From assembly GCF_000332095.2 (NCBI RefSeq), contig NZ_KI913949.1, positions 3,199,715 to 3,263,714 of the forward strand: DNA of 64,000 nt, written 5' to 3'. How positions within the stretch are numbered: the stretch's first letter is position 1; each line of letters opens with the position of its first letter. Below are positions 63,001-64,000 of the stretch, piece by piece. The notes below the pieces were generated by a model that was not told where the DNA came from, ran no database searches, and saw nothing but the letters and a program-made list of their open reading frames with translations. The translations under genes were made by a program, and so were the position numbers. The DNA comes from Leptolyngbya sp. PCC 6406 (GTDB taxonomy: Bacteria; Cyanobacteriota; Cyanobacteriia; Phormidesmidales; Phormidesmidaceae).

Positions 63001-63404
63001 CAGTGGTGACCTTAGAAGCTTTACCCCTGACGCCGAACGGCAAGGTAGATCGGAAACAACTGCCTCGCCCAGAAAAGGATGCCAATGCCCAGACCCGTTT
63101 CGCGGTGCCGGAAACCGAGACAGAACAGCAAGTTGCCGCCATTTGGTGTGATGTATTGGGTGTCAACGCGGTAGGCCGCCACGACAACTTTTTTGATCTC
63201 GGCGGTCACTCCCTGCTGGCGGTGCAGATTGTGGTGCAGTTGCAGCAGGTGTTTGCCATTAACCTGCGGATGCCCGCCCTGTTTGAACATCCCACTGTGG
63301 CGACCCTAGCCAGCCACATTGAAACCATCTGTTGGGCTGCGGCCACCCCAGCCACGGCCATGACCGCTGATGATGACGCTGATTTTGAGGAGGGCGAACT
63401 GTGA
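60075..63404 (+). CDS. NRPS module: C-A-PCP
   Basis: From the ATG at 60075 (TTG at 60072 is alternative) the protein has 1109 residues. The C domain (about 25-465) has TAHHIVCDGWSWG with the HHxxxDG active site. The A domain (about 490-1000) has YVMYTSGSTGKPKA, FFNQYGPTETV and the YRTGD loop; its first pocket residues read FDGTL. The PCP (about 1015-1085) has DNFFDLGGHSLLAV. It should add one amino acid to the PKS product. There is no epimerase or methylation domain. The C-terminus ends acidic, DDDADFEEGEL, and the stop overlaps the next NRPS start. Confidence 0.93.
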   Translation: MCAIADCRPEVVMVLSPNPLNANYVAVDFDPFAEGELVNTAAATESQREIWASVQMGDEANCAYNESQTLTLRGQLNVDALQAALQALVDRHEALRTTLSPDGTTLCTQVQQALTVPLRDWSTLSPTEQQTKVDHCLHAAVSTPFDLEHGPLFRAEILCLEPALHQVILTAHHIVCDGWSWGVMVPELGQLYSALSQGQTADLPEPEPFSQYALQLEAAAQSAETAAIEQYWLDQFANSVPVVDFPTDAPRPPLRTFDSTREDWQLDGELVSQLKQLGKANGCSFMTTLLAGFEVFLYRLTGQADLTVGISAAGQAAQGLYHLVGHCVNLLPIRSQIDPQQPVQTYLQRRRSALLDAYDHQQFTFGSLVRRLALPRDASRIPLVSVTFNLDQALDPQQLRFEGLDASLASNPRTFENFEFFINATEAQGKVTLECQYNSNLFQRDTIQRRLAELETLLRGMVQNPQREIAQLPLLPESEQTLLNQWHQQGDPKAIDLPIHQKFEQWASQTPTALAMVGEGQTWTYGEVNARSNQLAHHLQSLGIGIGSLVGICIPRSPQMVMGILGILKAGAAYVPIDPDYPPERQQYMLTDAGVDLLLVPAHGQDNIFSSSLRRLELDPDWTELSSYPPHNLETTMTASSLAYVMYTSGSTGKPKAANITHRGLANYLAYASQRYYTQTLGGIVSSSLAFDGTLTTLLGPLYAGKTTSLLPAGQHEIDTLIQALRTETQPWVFKITPAHAETILGLVGQREISQIPHLVVMGGEQLRTDLALIWKQTLLPQASFFNQYGPTETVIACSSYAIASLEEIPQNHPVVPIGRPIQNVQLYVLDAVQACCPIGVPGELFIGGPGVAAGYHQRPELSAERFVNHPLAGSSEKLYRTGDRVRWLMDGNLEFLGRCDHQINLRGFRIEPGEVEAAINQYPGVQQSVVIAREDSLGDQRLVAYVVTDDNAGLPLSDLRAFLKASLPEYMMPSAVVTLEALPLTPNGKVDRKQLPRPEKDANAQTRFAVPETETEQQVAAIWCDVLGVNAVGRHDNFFDLGGHSLLAVQIVVQLQQVFAINLRMPALFEHPTVATLASHIETICWAAATPATAMTADDDADFEEGEL

Positions 63405-64000
63405 ATACCCTGAACCTGGAAACCGCCGTGACCGCAGCGCCCCCGCGTCCCCTGGCTGATCTGTTGACGGATCTGCGGCAGGCTGGGGTGCAGGTGTGGA
63501 TGGAGGGCGATCGCCTCCGCTACAAAGCCCCCAAGGGAGCCCTGACCCCGGTGCTGATGGAGGAACTGCGCGATCGCAAATTAGACATCATTACCTTCCT
63601 CAAAACCGTAGCCGCCGAGACCGATCCGGTTCCCACTATTACCCAGGTCGATCGGCAGCAGCCCCTGCCCCTCTCCTTTACCCAAGAACGGTTTTGGTCC
63701 CTGGCCCAGCTCCATCCCCAGAGCCCCGGCTTCAACATGCCCATGGCCTATCGGTTTACAGGCCAGTTAGATCGGGCGGTATTGGAGCAGAGCTTGGCCA
63801 GAATCCTGCAACGCCATGAGATTCTGCGCACCACGTTTGTTACCGACGGTGAGCAGGTGTGCCAACGTATTGCCGCTCACTTGTCCCTGCCCTTGGAATG
63901 GATCGACCTCACCCATGTCCCCCCGGAGGATCGGGAAGCCGTTGCTCAGGACCGCGCCAACCAATTGGCCAAGTTACCCTTCGACCTTGCCCAAGGTCCG
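63401..64000 (+). CDS. NRPS with N-terminal TubC-type docking domain (partial)
   Basis: The frame starts at the GTG that overlaps the previous stop (GTGA) and runs off the window. Residues about 10-65 (LADLLTDLRQAGVQVWMEGD, then LRYKAPKGALTPVLMEELRD) match the TubC_N docking domain, a small beta-hairpin fold that binds the C-terminal tail of an upstream NRPS. A C domain then begins (PLSFTQERFWSLAQLHPQSP, then LAQSLARILQRHEILRTTFV-like). The remaining modules lie beyond the window. Confidence 0.9.
   Translation, partial: MNTLNLETAVTAAPPRPLADLLTDLRQAGVQVWMEGDRLRYKAPKGALTPVLMEELRDRKLDIITFLKTVAAETDPVPTITQVDRQQPLPLSFTQERFWSLAQLHPQSPGFNMPMAYRFTGQLDRAVLEQSLARILQRHEILRTTFVTDGEQVCQRIAAHLSLPLEWIDLTHVPPEDREAVAQDRANQLAKLPFDLAQGP

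Noticed and set aside
1-64000. tRNA, rRNA or riboswitch genes
   Set aside because: No TTCGANTC-type T-loops with matching acceptor stems, rRNA segments or conserved riboswitch cores were noticed by reading. A covariance-model scan could still find one.

Overview
The window reads as a piece of a GC-rich cyanobacterial chromosome. Three things point there. The octamer GCGATCGC (HIP1) and near matches are scattered through almost every gene. The gene content is cyanobacterial: fluorescence recovery protein, a class C flavodiiron protein, ferredoxin-type sulfite reductase, a cyanobacterial-type Hfq, and DUF151 beside riboflavin synthase. The far end holds a cyanobacterial-style NRPS/PKS cluster. 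The lineage cannot be fixed from the sequence alone. No tRNA, rRNA or CRISPR array was seen.

Layout. 1-23100 is mostly housekeeping: the gyrB tail, an Fe-S aldo/keto reductase, DUF151, ribE, a Tat-exported MBL-fold protein, pepP, a PAS/GAF diguanylate cyclase, YkvA, RidA and a Nudix hydrolase, malQ, a split YeeE/YedE sulfur transporter, a Ca2+-type P-ATPase, an AAA-like protein, an anion permease, the sir-cobA pair (siroheme enzyme plus siroheme precursor synthesis) and an exported HtrA-like protease.

23100-33350 is an accessory island. It holds a 1507-residue DUF4157 (eCIS-core) toxin-like protein with a modular C-terminal tip, two or three AT-rich small genes that look like immunity genes, a YbjN-domain gene with a partial duplicate, a PD-(D/E)xK protein, mobile palindromic repeats, fluorescence recovery protein away from OCP, and a dead Uma2 gene. 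No contractile-injection structural genes lie in the window, so the toxin would depend on an apparatus encoded elsewhere.

33350-41530 returns to housekeeping: trpA with a VUT transporter, flv1-like, pentapeptide and TM2 proteins, dapF, hfq, an M23 peptidase, a ComFB-like protein and an L,D-transpeptidase. 41690-49300 is a second accessory block: two PIN toxin-antitoxin modules packed directly behind a large NACHT-HEAT NTPase whose C-terminal repeats are nearly identical 102-bp units. Relics of the same NTPase tail occur twice more beside the toxin-antitoxin modules, so the locus appears to have grown by duplication. A membrane RDD/pentapeptide protein lies upstream of it.

49400-52010 carries cobK and a GAF-SpoIIE phosphatase. 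52353-64000 is the start of a biosynthetic cluster: an A-PCP-KS-AT-ACP-aminotransferase megasynthase, a TIGR04325-type methyltransferase, a C-A-PCP NRPS, and an NRPS with an N-terminal TubC-type docking domain that runs off the window. These genes are co-directional; two of the three junctions overlap by 4 bp. The most promising unexplored systems are the eCIS-type toxin with its swappable tip and immunity genes, the NACHT-HEAT/toxin-antitoxin block, and the aminotransferase-ending PKS.
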